DNA of 5,756 nt. Source: Bacillota bacterium (lineage in GTDB: Bacteria > Bacillota_A > Clostridia > Lachnospirales > Bianqueaceae). The notes below the pieces were generated by a model. It saw nothing but the letters and a program-made list of their open reading frames with translations, ran no database searches and was not told the DNA's origin. The DNA is taken from the NCBI GenBank assembly GCA_017420625.1, contig JAFOIR010000330.1, positions 1-5,756 of the forward strand, written 5' to 3'. This document shows positions 3,915 through 5,756 of this stretch, piece by piece (within the stretch, counting starts at the first letter, position 1; every line of letters starts with the position of its first letter). A program made the position numbers and the translations under genes.

Positions 3915-5756
3915 TTAGCTTACATTCTCGGAACCAAGAAGCTTTTGAAGGGCTGAAACCGTCTCGTCTGAAGCCGCTGTTTTATATTGATCGGGAGCTT
4001 TCAGACGGAGTTTTTCTTTTGAAAGATATATTCTCACTTCTTTTTCACCGGGATCTTCTTCCAGGATTCGGCAAACCTCGTCTTTGCAGTTTTGCCAGGC
4101 TGCCTGATCCGGCAGTCGAAGCCAGAGAGGCTTTAGGTCTTCCATCCGGATGATCACGGATGCAATCAGTTTGCTGTCGGCTTCTTCCTCCGCAGAGACC
4201 CGCCCGCGGATAAAGACTTTGGCATCCTCCACCGTCAGATCCTTATAGCGCTCATAGGTATTCGGGAAAACCAGCACTTCGACCGATCCGTACAGGTCCT
4301 CCACTGTGAGAAACGCCATCAGTTTATTATTTTTCGTCGCTTTGATCGTTCGTCCGGTGATCAGTCCTCCGATCATGACTTCCTGTCCGTCGATCAAAAC
4401 AGTGCCTGCTTTGGAACCTTCCTCCGTCTCTTCCCCGGTTTCTTCGTAGGTGAAGTCAGAAGAAAGATTGGTGATATTTCTTCTCCATAACGCTTCATCC
4501 CGATCCAGTGGATGGCCGGTCAGATAGATGCCCATGACTTCCTTTTCGAAGGCCAGCCTGATCACATCGTCGAATTCCGGTGCATCTAAAAGCGGATCCT
4601 TTTCAATGGTTTCTTCTTCTCCGTCCTCCACAGGCAGTCCGAAAAGATCCATCTGTCCGCTCATCTTGTTTTTCCGCCATTCCACGGCTGCTGACATGAT
4701 CCCGGGATAAGCCTGGAGGAATGCGCTCCGTTTGCCAAACCCGCCGCCCAGTGAGTCAAAGGCGCCGGCTTTGATCAGACTTTCCAGTGCTCGTTTATTC
4801 AGATCCTTCTCACCCATTCGGCGGCAGAAATCAGTCATACTCAGGAACGGACCGTTCTCTTCCCGTTCGGCGACCATCCGATCGATCAGGCTCTTGCCGA
4901 CGTTTTTGATCGAAGAAAGTCCATAACGGATCTTCTTGACTCTGACCGGTTTTCCATCCCGCATCTCTGTAACTACCGTGACGGAGTAACCGGAATATCC
5001 TTCGTTGATATCCGGCGGAAGCAGCTGGATCCCCAGGGCTTTAAGACCCTGAATATAGCCGATGACCTTAGAGGAATGTTCCATGACGGAAGTCATCATG
5101 GAAGCCATAAACTCCACGGGATAATGGCAGCGAAGATAAGCGGTCTGATAAGCGACCACTGCATAGGCTGCCGCATGGGACTTGTTGAAAGCGTAGGAGG
5201 CAAAATCGGTCATTTCATCAAAGATCGATTCCGCAACTTCCGGACTGATTCCCTTGGAAACACATCCGGCCACATTCTCTTCCGGATTGCCGTAGACAAA
5301 ATTATGCCGTTCAGCCGCCATGACATCCGCTTTTTTCTTGGACATGGCACGGCGCACCAGGTCGGAACGTCCCATCGTATATCCGGCCAGATCCCGCACG
5401 ATCTGCATAACCTGTTCCTGATACACCATGCATCCGTAAGTTGTATTCAAAATAGGTTCCAGGAGCGGTGTCTTATACTCGATATGGCTGGGATCCTTCT
5501 TGCCTTTAAGATACTTCGGAATAAAATCCATCGGGCCGGGTCGGTACAGCGAGATCCCGGCGATGATATCTTCCATGTTCTCTGGTCTGAGCTCCCGCAT
5601 AAACTGTGTCATGCCGGCACTTTCCAGCTGGAAGACACCGTCGGTCTTGCCGGCGCCGATCATCTGATAAACTTCCGGATCGTCCATGGAGATCCGGTCC
5701 ATATCCAGGCGGATCCCTTCTGTCTGATAAATGTTATCGACTGCGTCCTGGATTAC
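3915..5756 (-). CDS. dnaE: DNA polymerase III alpha subunit (DnaE), C-terminal 613 residues
   Basis: The frame is open from the window edge to TAA at 3917-3915. An ATG at 5702 is internal, because the 18 codons before it (VIQDAVDNIYQTEGIRLD) are typical DnaE sequence in frame. Numbering from the edge, visible motifs are GVFQLES (40-46), SLYRPGPMDFIPKYLKGKKD (69-88), YGCMVYQEQVMQIVRDLAGY (107-126), SDLVRRAMSKKK (131-142), FASYAFNKSHAAAYA (185-199), a helix-hairpin-helix region YGLSSIKNVGKSLIDRM (278-294), and a clamp-binding motif QMDLF (368-372, at 4655-4641). An OB-fold nucleic-acid-binding domain spans about 460-535, followed by a C-terminal domain. The PHP domain and the catalytic aspartates lie outside the window. 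In Bacillota DnaE works beside PolC, chiefly extending RNA primers; this role is family knowledge. No frameshift or odd codon use was seen. It is followed by pfkA without a terminator. Confidence 0.97.
   Translation of the reverse strand, partial: VIQDAVDNIYQTEGIRLDMDRISMDDPEVYQMIGAGKTDGVFQLESAGMTQFMRELRPENMEDIIAGISLYRPGPMDFIPKYLKGKKDPSHIEYKTPLLEPILNTTYGCMVYQEQVMQIVRDLAGYTMGRSDLVRRAMSKKKADVMAAERHNFVYGNPEENVAGCVSKGISPEVAESIFDEMTDFASYAFNKSHAAAYAVVAYQTAYLRCHYPVEFMASMMTSVMEHSSKVIGYIQGLKALGIQLLPPDINEGYSGYSVTVVTEMRDGKPVRVKKIRYGLSSIKNVGKSLIDRMVAEREENGPFLSMTDFCRRMGEKDLNKRALESLIKAGAFDSLGGGFGKRSAFLQAYPGIMSAAVEWRKNKMSGQMDLFGLPVEDGEEETIEKDPLLDAPEFDDVIRLAFEKEVMGIYLTGHPLDRDEALWRRNITNLSSDFTYEETGEETEEGSKAGTVLIDGQEVMIGGLITGRTIKATKNNKLMAFLTVEDLYGSVEVLVFPNTYERYKDLTVEDAKVFIRGRVSAEEEADSKLIASVIIRMEDLKPLWLRLPDQAAWQNCKDEVCRILEEDPGEKEVRIYLSKEKLRLKAPDQYKTAASDETVSALQKLLGSENVS

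Noticed and set aside
3713..4153. A plus-strand open frame of 146 codons across the pfkA-dnaE gap
   Set aside because: It overlaps the pfkA N-terminus, the pfkA promoter and the dnaE C-terminus, has no domain and no plausible ribosome binding context; both flanking minus-strand genes are certain.
3915..5702. A complete gene starting at ATG 5702
   Set aside because: The 18 upstream codons to the window edge are open and match DnaE sequence, and the protein would lack the catalytic core, so this ATG is internal to a longer dnaE.
1..5756. Mobile elements, CRISPR arrays, tRNA or rRNA genes, phage or defence modules
   Set aside because: Reading both strands shows tightly packed housekeeping genes with their promoters and terminators; no terminal repeats, spaced direct repeats, cloverleaf sequences or transposase motifs were seen.

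Overview
The window is a stretch of core chromosome from a low-to-mid-GC Gram-positive bacterium (Bacillota, most likely class Clostridia). The evidence is the dnaE-pfkA neighbourhood, the rpsF-ssb-rpsR order, strong AGGAGG-type ribosome binding sites, consensus sigma-A-like promoters, GNRA- or tetraloop-capped intrinsic terminators with U-runs, and a T-box riboswitch. Base composition looks close to 50 % GC. All genes I can support lie on the minus strand, so transcription runs from high to low coordinates. No species is assigned.

Layout in transcription order. At 5756-3915 is the 3' part of dnaE (DNA polymerase III alpha subunit); its start and catalytic core are outside the window. A 77-nt gap follows with a good promoter (3879-3907) and no terminator. 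Next is pfkA (3837-2821, ATP-dependent 6-phosphofructokinase), closed by a strong terminator (2769-2800). A fresh promoter (2729-2757) drives rpsF (S6), ssb (single-strand DNA-binding protein) and rpsR (S18), with gaps of only 27 and 24 nt. An intrinsic hairpin (1433-1467) follows rpsR, and its U-run touches the ribosome binding site of a TrmH/SpoU-family RNA 2'-O-ribose methyltransferase (1420-599). A near-perfect promoter (593-621) then straddles the methyltransferase stop codon and starts a roughly 290-nt T-box leader (about 586-298). The leader ends in a terminator/antiterminator switch in front of the N-terminal part of an XRE-type helix-turn-helix regulator (269-1), which is cut by the window edge.

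How the parts work together. dnaE, ssb, rpsF, rpsR and the methyltransferase are replication and translation functions. pfkA is the committed step of glycolysis, with its own promoter and terminator. The T-box means that the regulator gene, and whatever is cotranscribed with it outside the window, should be switched on when one particular tRNA is uncharged.

I found no mobile element, CRISPR array, phage gene or clearly novel multi-gene system. The most noteworthy item is the T-box in front of a DNA-binding regulator instead of an aminoacyl-tRNA synthetase or amino-acid gene. Smaller points are two perfect palindromes overlapping promoter elements, a terminator that appears to meter methyltransferase expression, and unusual residues in conserved PfkA motifs.
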